NCBI GenBank assembly: GCA_010093605.1
Contig: MU004193.1
Coordinates: forward strand, 937,520-1,001,519
Origin: Lophium mytilinum
Taxonomy: Eukaryota; Ascomycota; Dothideomycetes; Mytilinidiales; Mytilinidiaceae
Direction: 5' to 3'
Length of the DNA: 64,000 nt
Shown here piece by piece: positions 9,999-21,406 of the stretch. The position numbers and the translations under genes were made by a program. The first letter of the stretch is position 1; every line of letters begins with the position of its first letter. The notes under the pieces are model-generated. The model saw only the letters and a list, made by a program, of their open reading frames with translations. It had not been told where the DNA came from and did not search any database.

Positions 9999-10487
9999 AT
10001 GCGCTTCCACCACCTCACCCTCCCCGCAGCCCTCACCGCCCTCACCCTCGCCACCAGCGCTTACGCCAACGGCTTCCACATCGTGACGCGCTACATGCGC
10101 CTGCACGAAACCGACATCTGCGAGGGCGAGGACTGCCACCCCTCCACGTACGAGATCGAGCGCACCATCGGCGCGGTGCCCTCAAACCGCTACGACTGCG
10201 GCGGCTTCATGGACGAGCACAACTACGGCACGCAGCCGTACGACGACGCGCCCGACTTCGACCACCACGAGTACCGCGGCATCTGCGAGCTCGATGGGGG
10301 GTGGATGGTGTCGTATGTTAAGGACGGCGGGCAGAGCCTCGAGGTGTGGGAGAGCGGGGGCGGGAATCGGTTTATGGGGAAGTGTTATAGGCAGGCGGAT
10401 TATCCGGATGTGGAGTGTGGGTGTGGCGCGGGGTGTGGGGGGCCGGCGGAGATTAAGGATTTTTGGGTTTGTCCGTTTATGTGTTAG
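9999..10487 (+). CDS. small secreted cysteine-rich protein (effector-like)
   Basis: A 162-residue single-exon protein. Residues 1-23 form a clear signal peptide ending in SAYA. The mature part of about 139 residues has ten cysteines, enough for five disulfides, including CEGEDC, the cluster ECGCGAGCGG and the terminal CPFMC. It is rich in Gly, Asp and Tyr with no transmembrane segment, so it should be released. The size, signal and Cys content fit the loose class of fungal effector candidates, but no family motif is recognised and no role can be assigned. The leader upstream and the strong third-position GC bias in the first half support a real gene. Confidence 0.75.
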   Translation: MRFHHLTLPAALTALTLATSAYANGFHIVTRYMRLHETDICEGEDCHPSTYEIERTIGAVPSNRYDCGGFMDEHNYGTQPYDDAPDFDHHEYRGICELDGGWMVSYVKDGGQSLEVWESGGGNRFMGKCYRQADYPDVECGCGAGCGGPAEIKDFWVCPFMC

Positions 10488-10505
10488 GGGGTGCGTGTGG
10501 GAGAG

Positions 10506-10566
10506 GTTTGTGTTTGGAGATTGGTTTGTGTTTAGAGATTGGTTTGTGTTTAGAGATTGGTTTGTG
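10506..10566 (+). repeat. 18-bp tandem repeat in the 3' flank
   Basis: Three full copies plus a partial copy of gtttgtgttt(a/g)gagattg, starting 19 bp after the stop of the cysteine-rich gene and so probably within its 3' UTR. Confidence 0.85.
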
Positions 10567-10733
10567 GATGTGGGAGGGGGCTGTTTTGGAGGGTATGATG
10601 TGGACGCGGTAGCAACTGGATGATGGCTCGATAGAGGGTAAATGGGGAATGAGTTGAACAATTTGAGTTTGGAAAGCTTTCATTGAAGCCTGACTAGAAC
10701 ATTGGGCTGCTTGAATATTCTGTTACTCGTTTC

Positions 10734-11441
10734 TTAGAACTGCACTTGTCTACCCTGCTGGCGCTCCCGATTCTCCTCCATCATCTGACGTTCCTCCAAA
10801 TCCGAATGGTTTTCCGCCCGCTGTTTCTTGTGATGATCACGTACCTCATGGAAGGCAGCCGTGATAGCGTGGAGTATACTAATTCAGTGTCAGTTAACTC
10901 TGCCTAAGAATAGAACAGGATTCTATACATACGTGCTAATAATGGCCAACACAAACGTCCCCCACGGCAAGTTACACATCTCATCCTTCGTATTCGTCGT
11001 GTTGCCAGTCGCAATCGCACTCGCACCCTTTGACTGCTTATTCGTGTAGCACTGCCTCGGCCCCGCCGGTCCCCCGTTCGGCCTCGTTAACACCGAAACA
11101 GCGATGAAGGCGCCCACGAACGCGAGGTCGAGCAAGACCCACAGCCAGCGCAGCCACTTCGGCCCGCCGCCGCGGAGCAGCAGCGTCATGATCATGGCGA
11201 CGAGTGTGTAGAGGACGGCGGCGGCGAGGATGCCCTCGACAGCGCCGTCGGAGCCGGAGATGCCACGCTGGGTCTTGATGCGATTGACGAGGCGGTAGAT
11301 TTTGTAGACTTTGGAGGAGAAGAGACCGAGGGAGATGACGGCGGATAGGAATTGGAGGACGCGGGTGAGGCGGAGAAACCAGCGGTAGAGGGCTGTGTGT
11401 TTGAGCTTCTCGGGCACCCAGCGGGTGAGGAGGCCGGTCAT
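10734..11441 (-). CDS. fungal four-transmembrane (MARVEL-like) membrane protein
   Basis: Two exons: 10933-11441 and 10734-10878, with a 54-nt intron (donor GTATGT, branch CTGAC, acceptor TTAG). The product is 217 residues from the MTGLLTRWVPEK methionine. Longer upstream frame has no homology-like content, so this start is preferred. Four hydrophobic helices lie at about residues 30-50, 71-91, 97-117 and 157-178. The loop between helices 3 and 4 has two cysteines (QCYTNKQ, EMCNLPWG) and sequons. The intron interrupts the last helix, and the second exon adds a charged tail rich in Glu, Arg and Gln. The topology resembles fungal MARVEL-like proteins. The function is unknown. Confidence 0.75.
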
Positions 11442-12847
11442 GGTGCGGCTTGGTGGGGAAGAGGGTGGAGGGGGTGAAGAGTATTTTTCTAAAGTTGATG
11501 GCTTTTTGGGATTGAAGGTAGGAGTGCTTGTAGGGGTGAACTGGGTTTTTAAACTCCGCCTTTTATGAGTGTGAAAGAGTGACGACGCCGCGGAGTTGAT
11601 CATGATGGCCGTAAGAAGAGTCCTTAACATAGCTGTGTTAGTGCCTTGGATCCTGTTTGTGACAAGGAAGATGGCTCGAGGCCATATTTGCAATTGGGCC
11701 AGCCATGTTTGCAGTAGGAGCAATCCAAGGCACAGCAGAGCTAGACCTCGCTAATGACCAGCTGTCGATCTTTGTGGGGTTTGGCAGCTGTGGACACTGA
11801 GACAGCCTGGACGTAAAGCCACAATGTCCCAAGGTTGAGAATTAGCTGGATCAATCATGTCGGAGAACTAGCACGAAAACCAGCTCGGCAGATCCGAGGA
11901 AAACATGGTTCTGTGGCCATGTATGGAGTGGCCTACTAGACATCTCTGGTATGGGATCGCGAGGGCGTCATGAAAGCTGCCGATGATGGTGAAGTGAAAC
12001 TTGATAGCGGTGAGATTAAACTTGCTGCTAGTATGATCATCGCGGAAACTATAATCGGGCGCCGTCATAGACCAGTCGGAACCGACTCCGGAAAGAGTTG
12101 AACAACATTTAGCAAGAAGATGATTAGCGGAACCACTATGAGAGTGAGACATGTCTACCTACCTCGCCAAGTAGCGCATACCTACCTGCCTAGGTACCTA
12201 GGTACTCAAGATATTTTACGCCACAGTGGCGGAGGTGGCTGAAGCACTTCGAGAAAAAGGTGACCGTGCATGGATACCCTGCCAGGATGCATGACGACGA
12301 TCCAGCATCATGCGCAACTTCCAACTTCGCAAAGTTTTGATCTGAAGAGTATTGTCCTAGGACTTGGTAGGCGTAGGCTCGGAGCGACTCCGAAGCCGCT
12401 TGTAAAGATAGCGAACGTGATCTGAAAGGCGGCGAAAAGAAAGGGCAGAGGCTTAGACTCCCCCTCTTGCTCTAAGGTAGAAACCATACTTTCTCGGAGA
12501 TCCTTGCTGCTGTCATGTGTATATGTCAAAAATGAAATCAAACTCGGGCTTGTTTTTGACGCTATGAGTAAATCTGGACTAGTGGAAACGGTACCTTTGT
12601 ACCTCTCTGAAAGCTTGTATGAATGCTGTAATATATGAGCGGCCAGGACTTTCGACAAGGATAGAATAAGGTGTCCCCATCGCAATTCTAGCAGTTGTAA
12701 TTGAAGACAGGTACCCAACACCGTTAACTCCTTCCTTAAGCCTCAGTCTATCCTACGTACCTTGCACATAGACAAGAACCATGCTCGACACTGCTCCCCT
12801 CCACGTGAGGACGCGTCCGTCTGAACTTCAAAGAAAACGTCTCAATC
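11442..12847. other. intergenic, no gene seen
   Basis: Holds the promoter of the four-TM gene and a palindromic CCTAGGTACCTAGG stretch near 12190-12205. A 137-codon minus-strand frame at 12308-12721 has no recognisable features. Confidence 0.5.
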
Positions 12848-13995
12848 TCAACATTCGCCTCCGCGTCCTTCATACCCTCCACGTCCTTGATATCCTCCCT
12901 GATTCACCGGCAACAAACTGACCGAGCTCATCCTCCAACCATCCACCGGCTTGCTCACCGTCCGCACGCTCAAAAACACCGCCGCCTTCCCGCCCTGATG
13001 CAGCGCCTTAACCTCACTCGGATGCACAATACTGAAGATCAACATCGCTAGCGCCATCAGCGCCGCATCCAGCGCATACAGATACACCTCGTGCAGCTGC
13101 AGCGTGCCCTTCTCGCCCTGCACGTACTCTGTCACGCGGTACACGGAGCGGATGAGGATGAGCGCGGCGACGATGAAGAGGGTGGCGAGGTGCTTCATCC
13201 ACGGAACTTCCTGGGACTTGGGCGTGGGGCGCGAACGCAGGCGCGTCATGAAAATGAGGCTGTTGATGAGAAAGAGGGTGAAGAAGAGGATTTGAGCGAA
13301 GAGGCCGACGAGGATAATGTTTTTGCCTTTTTTGGCGTCTTTGGCGGTGCCGCTGGCTAGTAGTGCGCCACCTGTGGGATTTGTTAGTGAGGTTCGAGAT
13401 CAAATCGATCAAAGGGGGTGGAGGTTGGAACGTACCGAAGGCTTGCACGAGGAAGGAGAAGATGTCGCCGCAGACGAAGATCGCAGTGAGCCATTTCCGT
13501 CGGATGATCGAGTGACTTTCGCCGTCTGTGAGGAGGATGATGCGGCCGAGGACCATGTATATAGAAGCGGCGAAGAGGAGAGGGCCGAGCAGTATTCCGA
13601 GCACTTGGATGATGTAGGGGCCCTTCGTCCAGTTCGGGGTTTCTGCAGCACCCTTTAGACGAGCGAGGTATCCGATGATTTCAACTATTGTAGGAGATTA
13701 GGTCAGCATAGAACGATATCAAAACTTCGTGTTGACTCCTCAAGTATAGGCAAAGAAGTGTACAAGCCAATTCCCTAGCGCTTGAGAGTCCTAAGAAAGG
13801 GAGTAACTTACGAACACCACCAAGGCAGAACGGAATAAGATACCATGCCGACGTCCGCAGCATTTGGTACAGGTGAAGCAGCGTCAATATACCGAATATC
13901 CCTAGAAAGATGACCGCAGCGACTTTGGACGGGTCATAATCGTAGTATTTGCCGACCGTGTCCGCTCGGGAAAGTAGGAGGTTTATGGTAGCCAT
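12848..13995 (-). CDS. RTA1-like seven-transmembrane protein
   Basis: Three exons: 13812-13995, 13436-13684 and 12848-13371, with introns of 127 nt (GTAAGT..AATAG) and 64 nt (GTACGT..CACAG). The product is 318 residues. It matches the RTA1 family (lipid-translocating exporter/stress-resistance membrane proteins): seven hydrophobic helices, the conserved RWLTAIFVCGDIFSFLVQAFG-type segment split by the second intron, and GALLASG immediately after it. The tail carries two GGY(Q/E)GRGG repeats. Family members act in the plasma membrane in sphingolipid base export or azole tolerance; the substrate here is unknown. An in-frame ATG at 14094 would add 33 residues. The methionine of MATINLLLS is preferred because it begins just before the first helix. 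Confidence 0.88.
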
Positions 13996-15873
13996 GGGCG
14001 CAGTGCGTAGAACCGCGGTTGAATGAGTAGAGATTTGACCAGACGATAGGATCGATTTTACGAGAGACGATCCGGTTTGTTTGATGCTATTCACGCTGGA
14101 AATGTGGCCAAATCAATGGAAACACGAAGCGGGCACTGGAAGGCTGATTGGGGGCGCAGGAGGATTGTGGATGCTGAGGTATGAGAATTGGAGGTGTTGG
14201 AATGGCGTAAAGACTGGAGACATTATTGGGCTTTGGTCTTATATAGTCTGAGGTCGCAAGAGGTATTCTCCAAAAAGAGGCGCAGCCTTCTGGTTTCGCT
14301 GTCGATCAGACGAAAGCTCGCGTAACGAGGCGCGAAGCGGGTAGCTGCTCGTGGACAAGTAAGATATCGGCGGCTTAGCTTGTTGATCATTCTTTAGCAT
14401 CGTTTTAAAGATAAGGTTGGCGAATTGAAACTATGATTAGATGGCTATGTGACGTATAAAATCAGCAGGCAGTGTAGTCAACGGCGATGGGGCTCCATGT
14501 TGACCTGCGTGCGCCATCCAGTGGCCACGCAAAAGGCCAAACTGTAAGCGAAATGCCACGTACTCATCAGCCGGATTTGCACACTTCGAGTCTTGCTAAG
14601 ACAGTGTGGGGAATATTCCCAGTGACGGGATTTGCGAAGGTGCCGACATTCACTCGTTCACGAAACCGCAGATATAAACGAACAGGGAGGCGTTCGGGCC
14701 TAAACTTCCAACGGCTCCCTCATTGACTGCTTTCTCCATATGCTCCATATAATAGGCTTCTTTCTCGCACTTTGATACGATGTCATTACCGGTTTCTGTT
14801 CGAAGGTATATTTTAGGCGTCCGTGTGTTCGTATTTGGATCTGCGGTGCTAGGACCGAGTTGCGAGTCCGTGTTCAGGTACGCTGGCGAATCGCGACATG
14901 GTCTTGTTTTGATGCTATGTAAAGCTTGGCAGGCTTAGCTCCCGTCAGTGTCGGGCACTTGGTGAACCCTGGAGAGCTGGTTCTGTCGGGATTTCATATT
15001 GCGAGGTTCCTTTTGTTGTTCCCCGTTCTTCGTTCTCCATTTGTATTTATTGTTTCCGGCTCTCATTTTATTTTATGCTTCCCTGTCTGCACTTTGCAGT
15101 ATTCCAACGCAACAATTGTTTACCTATCGGCGGCTGTCCATCTTGTCTTCTTTCGTCGTTCGTAATCTTGAATCAGCACAGCCTCAGCCACACCCCACTG
15201 AAAAGTCAATCTTCCACTGCCGCGTCACCAAGTAGGTAAGCAACGCCAACAGCGTAGAGAATAGGGGCGCTCTTAGGTCTTGTGAGAGGGTCTTGTAAGA
15301 GCTTAAGGTTAGACGGTCGGGCTTAAGTCTTTTGACATCAGTAAATGATATATACACAAGAGAAAGTGGTTCCTAGGTTCAACGTCGTGATAGACTACAT
15401 CGGGAGATCGTTTGTCCGAGCCGGAAGCTCAGATCACGTGATTTATGTACATCTGGCAGTTCGGCACTGTCTGAAGTGGCCCAAAAAGCTATCAGGCTTG
15501 CCAAAGCTAGTAATTTTTGAATAGTATCAGTATACTGGAGGACCTCAAGCAGTGCTAAACAAGCGTATATACCTTACGGATTCATACTGTAGACCGCTAC
15601 TGTCTGTCAATACTCGATTACCACACTGCCCTTTTAGATGCACCTGTTCACTACTGTTTGAAGTGCCTCAATGAGTTTCCACAGACCTCAAAACGAAGAA
15701 CTTCTATCCCGTTTGAACTTCCAAAAATGCATTGAAGAACTCCACCCAGTGGCACACACCTGTAGATTACAGACCCCTGGCTTGCGCTTGCCTTATTAAG
15801 CTTCTCCCAACCAACCCCAACACTCGGCCTCGTTTCGTTTCACACACCTACAGGCATCGCCCACCCCACAACC
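13996..15873. other. long intergenic region, no gene seen
   Basis: About 1.9 kb containing the RTA1 and IPK1 upstream regions. Small frames at 14487-14726 and 14926-15235 have no domain. The last 100 bp before 15874 are a C/A-rich leader. Confidence 0.5.
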
Positions 15874-17064
15874 ATGGCGTTCTACATCCGCGCCGCTACC
15901 CAAGACGAGATCCAACGCGGCGGCCTTTGGTCTATCCAATACCTCGGCGAGGGCGCCGCCAATGTCGTCTTCGCGCTCCGCGACCCTTCCTACGCCCCAC
16001 AAGGGTCGTGCGAATGCCGCCACCCCGTCGTCTGTACCACCGCGTCAGATGAAGACGCGCCGTTGTCGCTACTGCAAAACCGCGTCCTCCGCTTCTCGAA
16101 AAACACGCGGAACGCTCCAAGCTGCCGCGACATCGCAACCCACTTCACCAACATCACCAGCCACTTCTTCGATGGCGACACAGCTCGTCATCACACGTTC
16201 GAAGGCGTAGTTGAGGTCACGCAGCCTCTCATTGACTATCTCAACACATTACTGCGGCAGTGGGGGATGTTGAACCGTCGAAAAGCTGGCTGCGAGCGCG
16301 AAGAGATCCGCACAGACGACCCCTGCTGCATTCTCCTCCCGGATCTCACGCCTGTCCCCGGCTCCTTCGCTACCATCGAGATCAAGCCGAAGTGGCTGCT
16401 CCAATCCCCCACCGCACCACCCTTCGCGATACGCTGTCGAACCTGCGCGTTGAGGGCGCAGCGCGCGGCGAAGGGCGACGCACGTCGGCTGATGATGGAC
16501 AACGGCGAAACCCCATTTTGCCCTCTGACCTTGGTTTCGGACGACGGATCTGCGATCTCACAAATCTTTTACAATCGCCTACGGCACTTACCGTGGTTCG
16601 AGACGCTCTCCCCAATCGACCAGATTGGGATGGAGGTGCTAGTGTTAACCTACTTCTGCAGCGGACCGGGGCGCGCTTTGATGCTGAAGTTGAAGCGGTG
16701 GCAGGAAGAGCTTGATCCCGTGGCCCCCCCGAACTCCGAGCGCATGTCGAATTTCGGAGGCATTATTTTGAGTGCAATTCCGCCGCCGACTACTGAGGTA
16801 ATGAGGGAGCGGTTGAAGGTCGCGATGACGTTTCGGGATTGCTCGATGTTTGTTTGCGTGCATTATGGGGCCGAGGTGCCTTTTGTGGAGGCATATCTGG
16901 TAGATTTGGATCCGAAGGTGGATGAGAAGATAAGTGAGTGGTTGGAGAAGGAAAATGGGCTGATCAACCAGGGGTGGTATATGGGGAAAGAGGAGGGGGA
17001 AAGTAGGGAAGAGGTATGCATTTTGGCGAAGCAGATGAAGAGGGAGGTGATGTGGTGGTTGTGA
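15874..17064 (+). CDS. ipk1: inositol-pentakisphosphate 2-kinase
   Basis: Single-exon protein of 396 residues. It phosphorylates Ins(1,3,4,5,6)P5 at the 2-position to give InsP6, acting in the nucleus and cytoplasm (mRNA export and phosphate signalling in fungi). Supporting motifs in order: glycine-rich ATP loop YLGEGAANVVF (residues 23-33), VLRFSK (71-76), the family signature EIKPKW (169-174), and the downstream CRTCALR segment. The length is normal for fungal members. The start ATG follows a good C/A-rich leader with CAACC just before it. The C-terminal part is highly charged and ends in MWWL. No lesions are visible. Confidence 0.92.
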   Translation: MAFYIRAATQDEIQRGGLWSIQYLGEGAANVVFALRDPSYAPQGSCECRHPVVCTTASDEDAPLSLLQNRVLRFSKNTRNAPSCRDIATHFTNITSHFFDGDTARHHTFEGVVEVTQPLIDYLNTLLRQWGMLNRRKAGCEREEIRTDDPCCILLPDLTPVPGSFATIEIKPKWLLQSPTAPPFAIRCRTCALRAQRAAKGDARRLMMDNGETPFCPLTLVSDDGSAISQIFYNRLRHLPWFETLSPIDQIGMEVLVLTYFCSGPGRALMLKLKRWQEELDPVAPPNSERMSNFGGIILSAIPPPTTEVMRERLKVAMTFRDCSMFVCVHYGAEVPFVEAYLVDLDPKVDEKISEWLEKENGLINQGWYMGKEEGESREEVCILAKQMKREVMWWL

Positions 17065-17397
17065 GCGGTTGGCTTGGCTGGGGGCTTGCTTTTGGCGTTT
17101 CGGGAGCATTATACCCATGTGCTACTACTAAGGGTTGGGTTTTGAGAACTGGAACGGGAGGGACAGCTGGTGGTATGGGTGTTTGGGTTTGTGAGGAGTG
17201 ACCGCGAGAAACATCGATCTGGACAAATCCGGTCATTGATAAGACCTCATTAATCAACTCAAGTAAGTCTAAAATTCGACTTGGGCTAGGTGACACCGTA
17301 AGAACTGAGATGAGACATCCACAATTCCTTTCATACTTTTCGTACATGGTCTCCTTGTATTCGACCCGAAAAAGCACCCACCAAACATCTCCCAAAG
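17065..17397. other. intergenic, convergent gene ends
   Basis: A 333-bp spacer between the plus-strand IPK1 stop and the minus-strand small gene. A minus-strand frame over the IPK1 tail (16964-17413) is a shadow. Confidence 0.5.
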
Positions 17398-17834
17398 TCA
17401 TAAGGCTCCCCAATCTCTCTGCTCACGACTACTTTCGTCATATGGCGATGGCAGCACAGGCCAGTCCAAATACGATGGTTGTTGAGTGGGAGCTAGGACA
17501 TCGAGTTCTATACCCGTCGAATGCTGTGGCGGTGTCGTTCTGGAGGTAGTGGAATCAGGTGGGGTTCCAAGGTCGTGGATGCTGCTAGTCTCGGTATCTA
17601 TCGATAGCCTTGTTAGCTGAGACATGAAAGAGAACCTATCATTGCGCAGAACTCAGGTGAATCGGTGTTCTAAAGTTATAGACATGGGACCTTAAGCCAG
17701 GGAGATTTAGTCAACATACCTTCAACTATTCTTCGTCGACGAAAGAATCTCATCACGACTTTGACTAGTGCACCGAGCACTTGTAGAATAGTGACAGTGC
17801 CGAAAATAATGGCGAGGGAGGTATCTAGCTTCAT
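17398..17834 (-). CDS. small single-pass membrane protein, unknown
   Basis: Two-exon gene inferred from splice signals. Exon 1 is 17720-17834, exon 2 is 17398-17597, and the 122-nt intron has donor GTATGT, branch GCTAAC and acceptor GATAG, joining in phase 1. The product is 104 residues. Residues 6-28 are a transmembrane helix (LAIIFGTVTILQVLGALVKV), followed by the basic cluster RFFRRRR, which would orient the rest to the cytosol. The remainder is Thr/Ser/Pro-rich with acidic residues and ends DWGAL. No family is recognised. The clean junction and the different characters of the two exons support a real gene, but without homology it stays tentative. Confidence 0.45.
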
Positions 17835-19672
17835 AGCAGCCTGGCTTATCAATAGAAACAACTCTTCGAATATGAATCGAAGGATTAAATCAATAAACAG
17901 CAGGAAGAAGGAATCTTGAACAAAAGTAACAGTAAGCAGAGACGATAGTCTCAGGACGATTAGATACATAATGCAGATGTGAGGGGTGGGCTGTATTTCA
18001 GCTAAAACCCTCATAACTACACCTTGAACGCCTTCCACGTCGCGATGCGGGCAGCTGTCACGATTCGTGAAAAAAGATTGGCCCTAGGCTAGTTAGGCCG
18101 GACAGAATTTGTACCACTTATGTAGGGTGTGGACGCTTTGACAATAATCTTGACAGCAGCAGCGTTGGGGACGCCTTGCGAAACCCCTGCCGCTGCTACG
18201 CAACTGGCGGTGCCAAATTGCAGCCAGTGTTGTACCTCTCTCCGCCCTATATGCATGTACCTTGTACGGAGAGAGCACGATGATTCGAGATGCCCAAGCT
18301 AGCAGCTATGGTGGCGCTGCGGGGGACGAGGTGCCGCTACCGGGGCCTGAAAGGACTTTCCAATTAGAACGTGAAGGCTGTGGGTGGTGCCGTACGTCCA
18401 ATCGGATGGGAGGGTGAAAGGCTGAGGGGCAGACGGCATAGTGTCAGAGGGCTCGATATGTGGCGTAACGTGCAGGTCGAAAGATAAGGTGCAGGTGGGC
18501 GTGCAGCCGCGTGGTGGGGATGCCACCTCTGGCTGCTGCGCATCTAGGACAACTAGAATAACATCCCCGCTTCGCACGCTGCGCAGAGCCTCATCTTTTC
18601 CTCATATAGAGCGATCCGCCAGCGACATTTGAGTATATACGCCCCGATAGCAGCAACTCCAACCTACAATTCCGCCTCATATAAATGATTTGAGTCACTC
18701 TATCTCCGACGTACTAACCAGTGCTTCATCTTCTTACCACATTCGATGGATGTACGAAAGTCCCTAAAAAAAGGGACGAACGAATTCGTAGCTTCATGAA
18801 CCTGTATTTCCGCATCAAGCGAAGACATTTTGAGGTGATGTAGTGATTTTCGTAAAGCCGTATGCTAGCTTTGGGTGAGCAACTTACCTGAGGCTTTTAT
18901 GGCCTTGGCCTTGTCTTCGTATGTAGCGATCGGGCTGAAACTTCACCTTTAGTGAATTCGAACAGCACCAGTGGCATGATCATAGATCTAACGCCTCTCA
19001 ATACTTACCCAAAAAGCATCTCTACCACTATTTTCCAAGTTTCGTTCAACAACTTCCTGACGCAAAAGCTTCCTTGATTTTAGGGATTTGCGATCGGTAA
19101 ATTGTACAAGTAACCTGGAGAGCAGTGTTAAAAGATGCTGCATTTTAGCTATAGAATTTAATTCCTTCTTTCTTTATATTCTTTAGAACGTAGCAGTTAG
19201 CAAATGGACGGCCGAGCCTGATAAAAATGCTGCAGAAAGCTCTCAAACCACCTAAGATGTTCATTCCCAAGGAAAAACGCGTGCTATTCCCTGCACGCTC
19301 TGAGCAAAATCTGGTCTAACCGAATATCTGAAGAACACAACGACGTCGGTGCATCTGAGCTCGCTGAGGTAACCTGGGAACTCTACGAGCACGCGCACTT
19401 CAGCGTCATGGTTTGGCGAACACCTCTTCTAGCAACTCTTCCCTGGTACCCCACTGAAGTCGCAGGCTTTTGTTGAAGTTGGAGAATGAGCAGTGATTAA
19501 CCGAGACTTGGCACTTCGTGAGAAGACGGCTGACGGGAAGGTTGGACTGGAGGTCTAGAGTGATGCAATAAAACTCAATTGCAACACAAGTAACTTTTAC
19601 CGGTCCAAGTACACCGATTGCGAAGCGTAGCACCCATTTCTTGCAGCAAGCTCAAGCCTACCTACACTCCTC
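17835..19672. other. intergenic with possible decayed exons
   Basis: No intact gene. On the minus strand around 18750-19100 there are intron-like donors (GTAAGTA near 19010, GTAAGTT near 18890). Short open pieces lie between them and could be exons of a decayed gene, but no family is recognisable. Confidence 0.4.
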
Positions 19673-21406
19673 TTACACAGCCTCTTCCTCCCCTCTCTTC
19701 GTCAACCCCCCATAAAACTTCCTCTCCTCATACACCTTAACATCATCCTCCGCAAAAATCCTGCCTTCCTTCTCCGCCTTAATCCTAAGCCTTCTAATCC
19801 TCCTCACATCCCACTCCACATTCCTCGTCAACCACCATGTCCAGCAGTTCGCAATCCACCCCACCCCAATCGCAGTCGCGCAGATCGCAAACGAGGCCCT
19901 GTACCCATTATGCGCCCATCTTGACTGGAACAGCTGCGGGCCAATCACGCCCCCGACCTGCCCAACGCAAGACTGGAAGGCCAACGTAAAAGCGGTGCCG
20001 GTCGTGCCTTTTAGTGTGGACGAGCGCCACGCCCAGAACGGGATGAAGTAGACGGAGTAAAACATAGTCCCCAGAACACACGCGGCGTAGACGACGCCGG
20101 GCGTGCGGACGGTGGCGAGGACAATAAAGAAGGTAGTTGCGCCGGCCATGATGAACATGATGAATGCTGGGCGGGTGATCCATGCACGCTTCATGAACCA
20201 GCCTGCGGCGATGATGGAGAGCACGGTGGCGCCCGCAGGCGGGATGTTGAGAAGCTGATTGCGGGGCAAACCGGCGAAGCCCAAGTTGGTCGTGATGACA
20301 GGGAGCTGCCAACTTAGGCCGTAGCCGCCGAGGTTGAGGAGGATCTGAGAGAGCATGAAGGAGTAGGTTCGCGGGTCGGTGAGGGAGGCCCAGATCTCAG
20401 ATTTCGAGAATGCGGAGTCGTGGGTGAGGGGGGCATTTTCGGAGAGGCGGAGCTCGAGGTATTGTTGTTCTCTGGGAGTGAGCCAGGAGCGGGAGCGGGG
20501 GGATTTGGGGTAGTCCGGGAGCACGAGGAAGACCACTGCGGAGAAACAGATTGTGAAGATGCCTTCAATGAGGTAGACCCTGAAAGCGAATTGATTAGGG
20601 AGTGTTGGAGTTGAAGATGAAGGAGGGCTTACCATCGCCAAGCACTTAAACCACCTTTCCCGTTGAGATAGGATATGCCGTAGGCGAGTAGAGAGCCGAC
20701 AATGCCGGAGGTATTCTGGAAGCCAAACATCCACATGATTGGCTTTCCCATTTCGTCGCTGCGGTACCAACTGCACAGCTGAGCGGCGAGTCCGGGGAAC
20801 ATGCCCGCCTCCATCATGCCTAGGATGAATCTAGCAGCATAGAGACCTTCCTTATTCTTAACGGCTGCATGGCATGCTAGAACAATTCCCCAGGAAAGCA
20901 TGATTCGGGTTTGCCAATTGCGGGGGGTAACCTTCTTTAGTAAGAGATTGCTGGGTACTTCGAAGATGATGTAGGCGATCTATATATGCTTGTTAGTGAG
21001 TGTCACTGAACTGATACGGCTGGAAAACTTACGAAATAAATGGATTGGACCCAATTGTATTGGTCGGAAGTCATGTGCAGCTCCTTCATGATGTTGGACG
21101 GCTGCTTGACCTGTAGGACTTTGACCGAGGCTGCATTCGCATAGTCGACCTAGAAACAATTAGCTTGAACAACCATGCACCGAGGGGATATCCTACATTT
21201 TTGATCAAATACATCAAGCCGATGAGCAGCAAAAATCTCCGGTCCACCTTCCGCATGATCGCCTTGTCCTCTGCGGAAGAGAAAGACGCCAGGAACGCCT
21301 CTTTGTCACTCTCAGACATGTTATCGGCGACATCTTGGATGTTTGTCAAAGACGGGTTGTCCCCATCTTGTCCAGGTTTAACATCATAAGGCGCTGCGGC
21401 TGCCAT
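19673..21406 (-). CDS. MFS transporter, anion:cation symporter (Dal5/allantoate permease-like)
   Basis: Four exons: 21197-21406, 21033-21149, 20633-20979 and 19673-20579. The introns are 47, 53 and 53 nt, all with AG acceptors in matching phase. The product is 526 residues. The N-terminus is hydrophilic (MSESDKEAF), then KVDRRFLLLIGLMYLI leads into helix 1. The stretch VDYANAASVK follows, then the ACS-family block SDQYNWVQSIYFIAYIIFEVPSNLLLK. The GMMEAGMFPG motif and WRWVYLIEGI at mid-protein are also typical. Twelve helices are apparent. Family members import organic anions such as allantoate, nicotinate or vitamins with protons at the plasma membrane; the substrate here is unknown. All catalytic-family motifs are intact. 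Confidence 0.9.

Noticed and set aside
12150-12210. Palindromic CCTAGGTACCTAGG stretch as a transposon end
   Set aside because: Short palindromes of this kind recur in fungal intergenic DNA and no partner end was seen nearby.
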